Shown piece by piece: positions 18,138 through 26,411 of a DNA stretch of 64,000 nucleotides. The position numbers and the translations under genes are program-made. The notes below the pieces were generated by a model. That model ran no database searches. It saw only the letters and a program-made list of their open reading frames with translations, and was not told where the DNA came from. The stretch comes from Roseiarcus sp031367195 (GTDB lineage Bacteria > Pseudomonadota > Alphaproteobacteria > Rhizobiales > Beijerinckiaceae), in contig JANLPL010000013.1 in assembly GCA_031367195.1 (NCBI GenBank), forward strand, positions 6,387 to 70,386. The letters run 5' to 3'. The stretch's first letter is position 1. Each line of letters opens with the position of its first letter.

Positions 18138-18985
18138 TCAGGCGGCGACGATTTCGAGGATGGTTTGGAAGGGATCTGCGCCGTTCAGGCGCGCGCTATC
18201 GAGAGCGGTTCGAACCGCGGCCTCGTGATCGGCGGTCCATTTTGCGCGATAGCCATTCGTCGCTTTTCGCTGGATGAGGCGCGGCCGAAGCCGTCGCTAG
18301 CTTTCGTTGTTGGTGGTTGCGACCAGAGCGGGAAAGTCGATGCAGGTCAGCAGCTGATTTCGGGTTCGGGCTATCTGAGCGACAAGGTTTTGCGCGAGCG
18401 GGCATTGGCGGGCGCTCGCAAGATCGTGTCGCGATCGCGCTCCGGGCTTCGACGTTTGGCGTGGAGCGTCGAGGCGGCGAAGCGGACCTTGCGGTCGAGT
18501 TGAGCGAGGCGGTTCTGCTGACGTTGCGCCTAGCCTTGTTGAGCCGAGTAGCGGTCGGAGGTCCACGCGGCCAGCAAAAAGCCGTTCGTCGCGGTCTCTC
18601 TGACCTCGGCCGCGCGGGAGAACGCGGCGCTGTGGACCACGGCCTCCTTGCGGCAGAACACCCGGTGAGCGGCGGTTCGATCTCGTCGTATTCGCCGATC
18701 AGTTCCCGTTCGGCGTCCGCGGCAGACGCCCTTCCGCAACGCTCGCGGCGCGTCGGCGTGTGATCCTCGAAGGCGTCGGGTCTGTCGCTCAGAGCCCGGG
18801 CATGTCCCTCATGATCAGGCTTCGCGCCGCCTCAGCTTGGCGTTCTCTCGCTGCTCGTCGCGATCCGTGGACGGCGGTGTCAACGAATTGCGCGAGCTGT
18901 TGTCCGGCCGCTGCAAGCGCAGAACCAGTTCGATCAGATCGTCCTTGCCGAGGCGTTCCAATTCACCGCGATTTATCCAAGTTTT
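18138..18985 (-). pseudogene. IS66-family transposase, decayed
   Basis: Pieces of one transposase can be followed on the minus strand in the right order. The N-terminus reads ELERLGKDDLIELVLRLQRP, then NSLTPPSTDRDEQRENAK. Next come DRPDAFEDHTPTRRERCG and ERELIGEYDEIEPPLT; then, after a deletion of the central domain, VFCRKEAVVHSAAFSRAAEV and WTSDRYSAQQ. The tail has RTRNQLLTCIDFPALVATTNNES, a TAG where the family has Glu, and RRLRP...QRKATNGYRAKWTADHEAAVRTALDSARLNG, ending IVAA-TGA at 18138. Several frameshifts, one stop and the lost catalytic centre make it non-functional. No intact terminal repeats were identified. Confidence 0.82.
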
Positions 18986-19148
18986 GAATCAAATCAACAC
19001 CAACGCCGCAAGTCTCCTTCGTACAAAAAGATCGGCGAGCGAATTCACCCGTGGGGAATTGCGGGTCTCGACGACGCTCCGGTAGAGATGCGTCTTTCCG
19101 TTCTTCCGCCGTTCGGTCTTTCGCCGGAACATGGCAAATCGGACGCAT

Positions 19149-19181
19149 GGAGTTGCTTCGACTCACGCTCGCAATGACGAG
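19149..19181. repeat. Dispersed REP-like element, single arm
   Basis: The sequence GGAGTTGCTTCGACTCACGC followed by TCGCAATGACGAG matches, in inverted sense, the CGTCATTGCGAGCGAAGCGA...GCAATCC arm found at 36354. This is the common alphaproteobacterial intergenic repeat. The rest of the gap between the IS66 remnant and the DUF167 gene (18986-19191) holds nothing else recognisable. Confidence 0.55.
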
Positions 19182-19191
19182 ACCGAGGCAT

Positions 19192-19521
19192 TCAACTGAA
19201 ATCTGTATGACCACCCACGCTGAGCGCCAGCGCCGCGATCAGCGCGTCCGGCTCGCCTTCAAGCGCCACTTGTTTGACACGCGCTTTCGCCCCGGCCGCC
19301 AGTCGCGCCCGCGAGGCGGCGACGCCGGCGGCCTTTGCGATCAGCCGGCGTAAGGCCTCGTTGGCGCGGCCTTCCTCGGGCGCTTCCCTCACACGCACCG
19401 CGAGCACGCAAGTCCCATCAGCCAAAGTCGAGATCCCCTCAATGGCGTCGCGCCCGCCCTTCGGCGTCAGCCGGCAGACGACGGTCACCCCCTCAGCGCA
19501 AGCCCGCCACGGCGCATTCAC
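19192..19521 (-). CDS. DUF167 (UPF0235/YggU) family protein
   Basis: This 109-residue protein has the DUF167 core: VTVVCRLTPKGGRDAIEG, LAVRVREAPEEGRANEALRRLIAKAAGV and the closing K-ARVKQVALEG-P. The family is small, widely conserved and structurally known but without an agreed biochemical role. The chosen GTG start overlaps the TGA stop of the upstream slipin gene (GTGA), so the two are translationally coupled. Confidence 0.9.
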   Translation of the reverse strand: MNAPWRACAEGVTVVCRLTPKGGRDAIEGISTLADGTCVLAVRVREAPEEGRANEALRRLIAKAAGVAASRARLAAGAKARVKQVALEGEPDALIAALALSVGGHTDFS

Positions 19522-20288
19522 TTGGCGGCGATGCTCTTGGCCAGCGCCCCCGCGAGCGTGACGAATTCGGCCGGCATCATCACAATCGTCATCGTGTTCT
19601 GCTCGGCGCCGACTTCCGTCAGCATCTGCATCCGTCGCAATTCCAGGCTGGCCGGCGAGGAGGCGATGATGTCGGCGGCCTCCTTCAAAAGCTGCGCGGC
19701 CTCACGCTCGGCCTCGGCCTTGATCAGGCGCGAGCGTTTCTCGCGCAAAGCCTCGGCCTCCTGCGCCATCGCGCGCTGCATGGTCGGCGGGATTTCGATG
19801 TTCTTCATCTGCACCTGCTCGACCTTCACGCCCCACGGCTCGGTGATCGAATCGAGCTTCTTCTGCAACTGGGCCGAGACCGATTCCTGATCCTTCAGCA
19901 CATCGTCGAGCGTATGCTGGCCGATGGTCGAGCGTAGCGCCGTGACGGCGGCCTGCGTCACCGCGTCCTCGACATTTGCGACCTGGATCAGCGAATCCTT
20001 CGGCTCCGTCACGCGCCGCCAGATCACGGCGTTGATCTTCACCGGCACATTGTCCTTGGTGATGGTCTCCTGCTGCTCGACGGCGGTTGTCGTCGTGCGG
20101 ACGTCCACCAACGTGCGCCATTCCAGGAACGGCAGCATGAAATAGAGGCCGGGGCCGGAGGTGCGGGAATAGCGGCCGAGCAAGAACACCACAGCGCGCT
20201 GGTACTGGTTGCAGACGCGCACCGTCATCAGGAACAGAACGATGATGGCGACGATAACAAGATATTCGGGTCTGGCGAAAAACGGCAT
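19518..20288 (-). CDS. Slipin / SPFH-domain membrane protein
   Basis: This 256-residue protein begins MPFFARPEY at an ATG (20288), followed by one N-terminal membrane helix (LVIVAIIVLFLMTV) and an SPFH/band-7 domain. The domain shows NQYQRAVVFLLGRY, GPGLYFMLPFLEWR, VPVKINAVIWRRV and ALRSTIGQHTLDDVL. The C-terminal half is Ala/Glu-rich and probably coiled coil (MQRAMAQEAEALREKRSRLI), typical of stomatin-like oligomers that organise membrane microdomains. It lies one base after the xerD stop and overlaps the DUF167 start, so xerD-slipin-DUF167 read as one unit. NfeD, the frequent slipin partner, is not present here. Confidence 0.93.
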   Translation of the reverse strand: MPFFARPEYLVIVAIIVLFLMTVRVCNQYQRAVVFLLGRYSRTSGPGLYFMLPFLEWRTLVDVRTTTTAVEQQETITKDNVPVKINAVIWRRVTEPKDSLIQVANVEDAVTQAAVTALRSTIGQHTLDDVLKDQESVSAQLQKKLDSITEPWGVKVEQVQMKNIEIPPTMQRAMAQEAEALREKRSRLIKAEAEREAAQLLKEAADIIASSPASLELRRMQMLTEVGAEQNTMTIVMMPAEFVTLAGALAKSIAAK

Positions 20289-20289
20289 C

Positions 20290-21222
20290 TCAAGTCTCCT
20301 CGTCGGCGAGCGGATGCAGATCGCGCACCATCGCCTTGGCGCGCTCGTCGAGCACATGGGTGTAAATCTGCGTCGTCGATATGTCCGCGTGGCCGAGCAG
20401 ATCCTGCACGACGCGAAGATCCGCGCCGTTCTGCAACAGATGGCTGGCGAAGGCGTGGCGCAGCACATGCGGGCTGACGCGGGCGGCGTTGAGCCCGGCC
20501 GCCGAGGCCGCTGTCTTGAGATCGCGCGCGAACGCCTGCCTGGTGAGATGGCCGCTCTCCCCGTCGGAAGGAAACAGCCATGGGCTCGTGGCCAAGCCCG
20601 GCGCGACCTTGTCGAGCAGCGCGCGGTAGTTCTTGATCGCCGCGCGCGCCGGCTCGGACAACGGCGCGAGCCGGTCCTTGTCGCCCTTGCCGCGGATGGG
20701 AATCAGCGGCTCCTTGGCGCGCGCGACCGAGCGCGGCAGCGCGATCAGCTCGGACACGCGAAGCCCCGAGGCGTAGAGCAGCTCGATCAGGCAGGCCATG
20801 CGCGCGCCCGCTAGCCGCTCGCGCGCCGGCCGGGCGGGATCGTCGATCCCCTCGCGCGCGACCTCGATCAGCTTGGCGACCTCCGCGACGCCGAGCGTTT
20901 TCGGCAACGGCCGGCGCCGGCGTGGGCCTTCCAGCGCCAGCGTCGGATCGTCGCCGCGCAAGCCCTCCACGAACAGGTGTTTGTGGAATTGCCGGATCGC
21001 CGAAAGCCGCCGTGCGACCGAGGCGGGGCTCAGACCCTTGACGCCGCCCTCGGCTTGCAGGGCGCGGACGTCGGCGTCGCCGGCGTCGAGCGGCGTGCGG
21101 GCCTTGGCGGCGAGAAAATCGACGTAAGCCTGGAGATCGCGACGGTAGGCCTCGATCGTATTCCCAGCCGCGCCGCGTTCGGCGGCGAGCGCGTCGAGAA
21201 AGGCTTCGACCAGCGCGCTCAA
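20290..21222 (-). CDS. xerD: Tyrosine site-specific recombinase XerD
   Basis: With the TTG start at 21222, which overlaps the upstream small gene's stop as TTGA, the protein has 310 residues, normal for XerC/D. The N-terminal SAM-like domain shows AERGAAGNTIEAYRRDL. Catalytic residues are all visible: Arg in YASGLRVSELIAL, Lys in GKGDKDR, the H-x-x-R in SPHVLRHAFASHLL, His in LLGHADISTTQ and the nucleophile Tyr in IYTHV. XerD with XerC resolves chromosome dimers at dif with FtsK. The longer reading frame upstream to 21495 is rejected because it crosses the small gene and has no family similarity. Confidence 0.94.
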   Translation of the reverse strand: MSALVEAFLDALAAERGAAGNTIEAYRRDLQAYVDFLAAKARTPLDAGDADVRALQAEGGVKGLSPASVARRLSAIRQFHKHLFVEGLRGDDPTLALEGPRRRRPLPKTLGVAEVAKLIEVAREGIDDPARPARERLAGARMACLIELLYASGLRVSELIALPRSVARAKEPLIPIRGKGDKDRLAPLSEPARAAIKNYRALLDKVAPGLATSPWLFPSDGESGHLTRQAFARDLKTAASAAGLNAARVSPHVLRHAFASHLLQNGADLRVVQDLLGHADISTTQIYTHVLDERAKAMVRDLHPLADEET

Positions 21223-21362
21223 GGCTGGGCTTTCGGCAACTCGACCGTCTCGCTCATCTCGTGCGGCGCGACCTTGACGAAGTTGGCCAGCGCGAACAGC
21301 CCGCCATAGGCCAGCGCCGCCAAACCGCCGAGGACGAGGACGAATCGAATAAGCGTGGGCAA
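21219..21362 (-). CDS. Small conserved membrane protein upstream of xerD, 47 residues
   Basis: A TTG at 21360-21362, preceded on the minus strand by GAGGGAGG, opens a 47-codon frame. The N-terminal half is a single hydrophobic helix (FVLVLGGLAALAYGGLFALA). It is followed by NFVKVAPHEMSETVELPKA, a polar periplasmic tail. Short proteins of this layout commonly precede xerD in Hyphomicrobiales, and the stop overlaps the xerD start, supporting real translation. No function is known. The uncommon TTG start is the least certain point. Confidence 0.7.
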   Translation of the reverse strand: MPTLIRFVLVLGGLAALAYGGLFALANFVKVAPHEMSETVELPKAQP

Positions 21363-21539
21363 TCGGGAACCTCCCTCGGCGGCGATTGCACTTTAGGCGC
21401 GCCCGAGCGGAGTGAAAACAGCCGAGTCGCGTCGCCGCGCGCCGTTCCGTAACGCTGCGCTGGACTGTGGCGAAAAGATAGTGGAAAACTCGCACATTAA
21501 CGTAACGTTTTTTGCTAAGCGAATGGAGATGCGGCTCAT

Positions 21540-22058
21540 ATGCCGACCGATATGCAGGTATTAATTCTCTGGGCTATTTTGGCGGGGCCGGAAAGCGGGC
21601 TTTCGCAAATGAATGTTCGTCCCGTCGTTTCCGCGACGGATCGCGACGCTTTGGTCGCCGCCGGGCTCATCCGCGCGGAAAGGCGTGGTCGCGCTGTCTG
21701 GCTGGAGGCGACCGAGAAAGGCTGGGCTTTCGCGCAGGACCATCTCGACGCCCCCCTGCCCGAGCGCGCGGCGGCGGCGAGCGTTTTGCAAGCCTGGCTG
21801 ACGCGGCTGAAAGCCTATCTTATCGCGCGAAATCTCCCGCCGGCCGAAGTGCTGGCGGCGCGACTTTCCGTCGATCTGCGCGCCGCCTACCTCCACGCGA
21901 CCGGCGGCGCGCTCGACGCGGCGCTGACGGCGGCGCAGGGGCGCGACGGATTGCATCTCTCCGGGTCCGACAATCCGCCCGAACTGACGCCCGAGGACCA
22001 CGCCGCCGCGCTCGACTACAAGGGCGAACCGATGCATTTCGTCTGGATCGTCCGATGA
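21540..22058 (+). CDS. Hypothetical 172-residue protein, possible winged-helix partner of the ATPase
   Basis: The protein begins MPTDMQVLILWAILAGPESGL. Residues ~1-70 resemble a winged helix: a helix, then DRDALVAAGLIRAERRGRAVWLEATEKGWAFA, a recognition-helix-plus-beta-wing pattern seen in MarR-like folds. The remainder is Ala/Leu-rich helix with ERAAAASVLQAWLTRLKAYL. The start ATG has GGAG about nine bases upstream. Its stop overlaps the start of the next gene (ATGA), so the two form an obligate pair. The fold is my reading; no family name is assigned. It could be an adaptor or a DNA-binding specificity subunit for the ATPase. Confidence 0.7.
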   Translation: MPTDMQVLILWAILAGPESGLSQMNVRPVVSATDRDALVAAGLIRAERRGRAVWLEATEKGWAFAQDHLDAPLPERAAAASVLQAWLTRLKAYLIARNLPPAEVLAARLSVDLRAAYLHATGGALDAALTAAQGRDGLHLSGSDNPPELTPEDHAAALDYKGEPMHFVWIVR

Positions 22059-25000
22059 AGGCGATGCAGGCGTTCGCGGCGGCGGATTTCCATTGGACGC
22101 GCGGCTTGCGCGACGTATGGGCGCAAGCGCCCTACCACGTCGACGGGCTGCACGGCGATCTCGCCGATCGCGTGGTCGCCGATTTCTTCGCCCGCACCCG
22201 CGCGACCGATTCCAATCCGATCGGGCAGGTTCTGTCGGGCCGCGCCGGTTCGGGCAAGACCCATCTCCTGGGCACGCTGCGGCGCAGGGTCTGGGAGGGC
22301 GGCGGCTGGTTCGTGCTGATCGACTTCGTCGGCATCGCCGATTTCTGGGCCGCGGCGGCGCTGGCGTTTCTGGAATCGCTGTCGCGCGCCACGCCGAGCG
22401 GGCACTCCCAGGCCGGGGCGATTCTGCGCGCGGTGCTCAAGACCCTCAGTGCCGACCCCGCCGCCCGCGCGGCCGCGACAGGGCCGGCGCGTCCGTTGCT
22501 GGCCAAGGGGCGCGTGGTCGATCTGCTACTCGCCATGCTCGCCGCCGTCGAGCCCGCCGGCGCGCGCCGGCATCAGGACGCGGTGCGGGCGCTGGCGTTG
22601 CTGGACTCGCGCAATTTCGACGCCAGCACCTTCGCGGCCATGTGGTTGCAGGGACACGACGGCGAGGAGGCGCGTCGGCGCGAACTCGGCTTCGTCGCCG
22701 GGCCGCCGCCAGCGGCGGAAATCGTGCGCGGCCTGTTGTGGATCATGGCGCTCGCCGGGCCGACGCTGATCGCGGTGGACCAGATCGACGCCGTCGTCAG
22801 CGAGGCCAACGCCGCCGCGGGCGAAGCGGAGACGCACAAGGCGAACACGCCGCTGCAATCGCTCGCCGGCGGGTTGATGGACCTGCACGACATGAAGCGG
22901 CGGGCGATGACGCTTGTCTCCAGTCTCGAAGCGACATGGCCGCTGTTAAAGGAGAAGACTGTCGCCTCGGCCGCAGACCGCTTTCGCGAATTGCCGGCGC
23001 TGCCGCCGATCGCCAGCGCCGACGTCGTGGCGCGGTTGCTCGGCGAGCGGCTCACCCCGATTTACACGCGAGCCGGTTTCGCGCCGCCTTATCCTACTTA
23101 TCCGTTCACGCGCGCGGCGGTGGAAAGCGCGGTCGGCCTGCGGCCGCGCGCGATTTTGATGCGCGCGCAGGCGCATCAGGACGCCTGTCGGCTTGAGGGC
23201 GGCTTGCGCGAATGCGTCTCGCTGGCGGAGAGCGCGGCCGCCGCGCCGTTCGCGGCGACCGACAATAGCGCGCTCGACGAGGCGTTCGCGCGCGCCCGCG
23301 CGGTGGCCAGGCCGCCTTCGTTCGACGACGAAGACGCCGTCGCGCCTCTGCTGGTTGGGGCTTGCGAGCTTTATCTGCGGCAGCTCTCCTGGCCGGAATC
23401 GATCGACGGGGAGGCGAGCGCCGATCTCAATCCGCAAAACCCCGCGCTGCACGCCAGGCTCGCCTTCGTGTTCCACGAGCAGGGCGGACGGCAGCGGCGC
23501 TGGGGGTTTCGCCTCATCCCGCAGGACAACGCGCTTGCGTTTCAGTCGCGCCTCAGCGCCGCCGTGGTCGCCTCCGGCGTGGAAGCCGACATCGCCAGCC
23601 GAAGGTTGATTGTGTTGCGCGCGGCGCCGCCGCCCGCGGGGCCGAAGACGGCCGAGCACCTGCTCGCCTTCGACGCCGCCGGGGGACAGTTTCTGGCGCC
23701 TTCGGCGGAAGATTTCGCGATCTTCGCCGCCCTGCGTCAGTTGGATGAGGCGCAGATCGCCGGTTTCGACGCGTGGCTGCGCCGTCGCAAACCGCTGTTT
23801 GAAACCAAGCTGTTTCAGACGGCGGGCCTTGCGCCGCCCGATTTTCTCGACGAGTTCGCGGAGCCGCGCGCGCCGGCCTCGGAGATTTATGCGCCCGCGC
23901 CGCCGACCGCGTACGCCGCGCTATCGCCGCCGGGAGCGTTCGGGTTGGCCGAAGCGCCTGCGCCGGCCTTTGCGCCGCCCGCCCAGCGGGATATGACGCA
24001 TCGCGCGCTGGGAATCGGCCGCTCGGCCGAACCGGGCGAAATCATCGGGCCGGTGACCCTGCCGGCGGCGTGGCTGCCGCAGCGGGTCGCCGTCGTCGCG
24101 GGCGCGGGCAGAGGCGTGTTGCTGAGCCGGATCGTCGAGGAGGCGGCGCTGGCGGGCGTTCCCACGCTGGTGCTCGACCTGCACAACGAATTCGCGCGGC
24201 TTGGCGAACGCTGGCCGGCCCGGCCGCCCGACTTTTCCGACGAGGACGCGCGCAAGGCCAAGGCCTATTTCGAACAGGTCGAGGTGGTGGTGTGGACGCC
24301 GGGGGTGAGCGGTGGCCGGCCGCTCCATCTGCCGCTGCTGCCCGATTTCGCCGCGCTGGGAAGCGACGCCGACGGCCTGGAGGAGCGCGAACGCGCGTTG
24401 GAGATGGCGCTCGCCTCGCTTGAGCCGAGCCTGGCCGGGCGCGGCCCGAAGGCGATACGGCAGCGCGGCGTGCTAGCCGACGGCCTGCGGGCGTTCGCCC
24501 GCGCGGGCGGGGGCGCGCTCGACGACCTCGTGCGCCTGATGCACGACCTGCCGGCGAGCGCGAGCCGCATCCCCGAGGCCGCCGAGATCGCGCGCGAGAT
24601 CGCGCGGCGGCTCGTGGTGACGATGGCGGCCAATCCGCTGTTCGGCGTGGCCGATACGCCGTTCGATCCGGCCGAACTGTTCGCCGGCGAGACGGGCAGG
24701 ACGCGCGTGTCCGTGGTCAATCTCTCGGGTCTGGCGAGCGAAGCGGCGCGCGATTTCGTCAACCGGCTGCAAATGACGCTGTTTTGCTGGATCAAGGCGC
24801 ATCCGGGGCCGACCGAACGCCTCTATGTGCTTGATGAAGCCCACGATTGCCTGCCGGCGAGGGAGACGACGCCGTGCAAGCGCAGCGCCTTCGCGCTCGC
24901 GGCTCAAGGCGCAAAATACGGCCTTGGCATGGTGTTTGCGACCGGCGAGCCGCGCGCGCTCGACCCCGCCGCGATTTCCGGCTGCCTGACGCAGATCTAT

Positions 25001-25225
25001 GGCCGGATGAGCTCGCCGGCGGGGCTGGAGACCGTCAGGGCGATGATGGCGGCGCGCGGGGGCTCGGCGGACGATCTCAGCCGGCTGAAGCCGGGCGAGT
25101 TCTATTTCGTCACCGACGGCTTCTCCCGGCCGATCAAGATCCGCGCGCCCCTCTGCCTCTCCCGCCGCGCGCAAAACCCGCTGACGACAGAAGAGGTCGC
25201 CGCCATCGCGCGGCGTCGGGCGTGA
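22055..25225 (+). CDS. Large double ATPase: AAA/STAND-like N-terminus, HerA/DUF87-like C-terminus
   Basis: This 1056-residue protein starts at the ATG overlapping the previous stop. Residues 62-69 are a canonical Walker A (GRAGSGKT) and ~236-245 a Walker B-like LIAVDQIDAVV, followed by an ORC/STAND-type region. The C-terminal third is HerA/VirB4-like: VVAGAGRGVLLSRIVEEAAL, LVLDLHNEFARLGE, RVSVVNLSGLASEAARDFVN, Walker B LYVLDEAHD (residues 923-931) and GAKYGLGMVFATGEP. In that second P-loop the lysine is replaced (G-A-G-R686-G-V instead of G-x-G-K-[ST]), so it may bind but poorly hydrolyse ATP. HerA-like pumps often act in DNA translocation or defence complexes; no nuclease is encoded nearby. 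Function unknown. Confidence 0.8.
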   Translation: MKAMQAFAAADFHWTRGLRDVWAQAPYHVDGLHGDLADRVVADFFARTRATDSNPIGQVLSGRAGSGKTHLLGTLRRRVWEGGGWFVLIDFVGIADFWAAAALAFLESLSRATPSGHSQAGAILRAVLKTLSADPAARAAATGPARPLLAKGRVVDLLLAMLAAVEPAGARRHQDAVRALALLDSRNFDASTFAAMWLQGHDGEEARRRELGFVAGPPPAAEIVRGLLWIMALAGPTLIAVDQIDAVVSEANAAAGEAETHKANTPLQSLAGGLMDLHDMKRRAMTLVSSLEATWPLLKEKTVASAADRFRELPALPPIASADVVARLLGERLTPIYTRAGFAPPYPTYPFTRAAVESAVGLRPRAILMRAQAHQDACRLEGGLRECVSLAESAAAAPFAATDNSALDEAFARARAVARPPSFDDEDAVAPLLVGACELYLRQLSWPESIDGEASADLNPQNPALHARLAFVFHEQGGRQRRWGFRLIPQDNALAFQSRLSAAVVASGVEADIASRRLIVLRAAPPPAGPKTAEHLLAFDAAGGQFLAPSAEDFAIFAALRQLDEAQIAGFDAWLRRRKPLFETKLFQTAGLAPPDFLDEFAEPRAPASEIYAPAPPTAYAALSPPGAFGLAEAPAPAFAPPAQRDMTHRALGIGRSAEPGEIIGPVTLPAAWLPQRVAVVAGAGRGVLLSRIVEEAALAGVPTLVLDLHNEFARLGERWPARPPDFSDEDARKAKAYFEQVEVVVWTPGVSGGRPLHLPLLPDFAALGSDADGLEERERALEMALASLEPSLAGRGPKAIRQRGVLADGLRAFARAGGGALDDLVRLMHDLPASASRIPEAAEIAREIARRLVVTMAANPLFGVADTPFDPAELFAGETGRTRVSVVNLSGLASEAARDFVNRLQMTLFCWIKAHPGPTERLYVLDEAHDCLPARETTPCKRSAFALAAQGAKYGLGMVFATGEPRALDPAAISGCLTQIYGRMSSPAGLETVRAMMAARGGSADDLSRLKPGEFYFVTDGFSRPIKIRAPLCLSRRAQNPLTTEEVAAIARRRA

Positions 25226-25228
25226 AAA

Positions 25229-25402
25229 TCAGCCGCGGAACAAGGCGAAATAGATCACGTAGAGCCAGCCGAGCAAGCCGTCGATGATCGCCCACAGGAC
25301 CGAATGATTGTTGGCGTAGGAGATCGCCATCGCCAGGGCCGAGCCGAAGCCGACGCCGTATTTGGCGCCGTCGATCCGGTAGCTGTAGGCCGTTGTGGAC
25401 AT
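25229..25402 (-). CDS. Small membrane protein, 57 residues
   Basis: A short frame on the minus strand starts at ATG 25400-25402 (MSTTAYSYRIDGAKYGVGFG) and ends FALFRG. The middle carries a hydrophobic segment SALAMAISYA and a second one, WAIIDGLLGWLYVIYFALF, with the polar NNHS between them, suggesting two membrane passes. The sequence is too ordered to be chance in this GC-rich DNA. It is convergent with the ATPase gene, three bases after its stop. No function recognised. Confidence 0.72.
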   Translation of the reverse strand: MSTTAYSYRIDGAKYGVGFGSALAMAISYANNHSVLWAIIDGLLGWLYVIYFALFRG

Positions 25403-25468
25403 TCACGCCGCTCCGATTGACACTGACCCTAAGATAGCGTCGGCGCCGGCGTGGCGAAAGGAACGGAT

Positions 25469-26407
25469 ATGACGAAAATCGCAATCGTCGGGGCCGGCCT
25501 GATCGGGCGGGCCTGGGCGATCTCGTTCGCGCGCAGCGGCGCATCGGTTGCACTATGGGATGTCGACGCCAACGCCCCTGCCGCCGCGCTGGCCACGATT
25601 GGCGAGATGCTGCCCGAGTTGAAGCGCTACGGCCTGCTCGACGACGAACCGGAGGTGGTGCTCGCCCGCATCCACGCTGTCGAGACGCTGGAGGCCGCGC
25701 TCGACGGCGCCGCTCATGTGCAGGAGAATTCGCCCGAAAATCTCGCCGTCAAGCGCGAGCTGTTCGCGAAACTCGACCGGATCGCCGCGCCGGAGACGGT
25801 GCTGGCGAGTTCGACCTCGGCGATCCTGCCATCCGCTTTCAGCGCCGATCTGCCGGGGCGGGCGCGGATGCTGGTCGCCCATCCCATCAACCCGCCCTAT
25901 CTCATTCCCGCCGTCGAGATCGTGCCGGCGCCCTGGACCGACGCCCGAGCCGTCGAACGCACCACCGCGTTGATGCGGCGGGCAGGGCATTCGCCGATCG
26001 TGATGAAACGGGAGATCGACGGCTTCGTCGTCAATCGTTTGCAAGGAGCGCTGCTTGAGGAGGCGTTCCGGCTGGTCGACCGGGGGCTCGCCAGCGCCGA
26101 CGACGTAGATGTCGCGCTAAAGGACGGGCTGGCGCTGCGCTGGTCGTTCATGGGGCCGTTCGAGACGATCGACCTCAACGCGCCCAAGGGCGTGCGCGAC
26201 TATGTCGCGCGCTATCAGTCGATCTATATGGACATGTTTCCGCCGGGCCGGGCGGATTGGGCCGGGCCGGTGCTGGAGACGATCGAGGCGTCGCGGCGGG
26301 CGAGGACGCCGGAAGCCGATTTGCGCGAGCGGCAGGCCTGGCGCGACCGACGGCTGATGGCGCTGCTGGCGCACAAGCGCAAGGCGGCGAGCGAGATCGG
26401 GGACTAG
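25469..26407 (+). CDS. 3-hydroxyacyl-CoA dehydrogenase family protein (lambda-crystallin/L-gulonate dehydrogenase type)
   Basis: This 312-residue protein from ATG 25469 has AAAGGA about five bases before. The N-terminal NAD-binding motif is KIAIVGAGLIGRAWAISFA. AAHVQENSPENLAVKRELF, LASSTSAILPSAFSADLPG and VAHPINPPYLIPAVEIVP (catalytic His in AHPINPP) follow. REIDGFVVNRLQGALLEEAF starts the helical C-terminal domain. The P-x-Y-L-I-P-A-V-E pattern and overall length fit the short CryL1/hydroxybutyryl-CoA dehydrogenase branch rather than multifunctional FadB. Substrate uncertain: beta-hydroxyacyl-CoA, L-gulonate or carnitine are all found in this branch. Confidence 0.88.
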   Translation: MTKIAIVGAGLIGRAWAISFARSGASVALWDVDANAPAAALATIGEMLPELKRYGLLDDEPEVVLARIHAVETLEAALDGAAHVQENSPENLAVKRELFAKLDRIAAPETVLASSTSAILPSAFSADLPGRARMLVAHPINPPYLIPAVEIVPAPWTDARAVERTTALMRRAGHSPIVMKREIDGFVVNRLQGALLEEAFRLVDRGLASADDVDVALKDGLALRWSFMGPFETIDLNAPKGVRDYVARYQSIYMDMFPPGRADWAGPVLETIEASRRARTPEADLRERQAWRDRRLMALLAHKRKAASEIGD

Positions 26408-26411
26408 CCGC

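Noticed and set aside
20290..21222. xerD as an integrase marking a genomic island for the double-ATPase unit
   Set aside because: It is a standard housekeeping XerD with its usual small partner and slipin neighbour; no att duplication or tRNA is next to it.
21512..22054. Upstream extension of the double-ATPase frame
   Set aside because: The region is already coded by the small winged-helix-like gene in another frame and the extension is Arg-rich noise; the ATGA overlap gives a better start.
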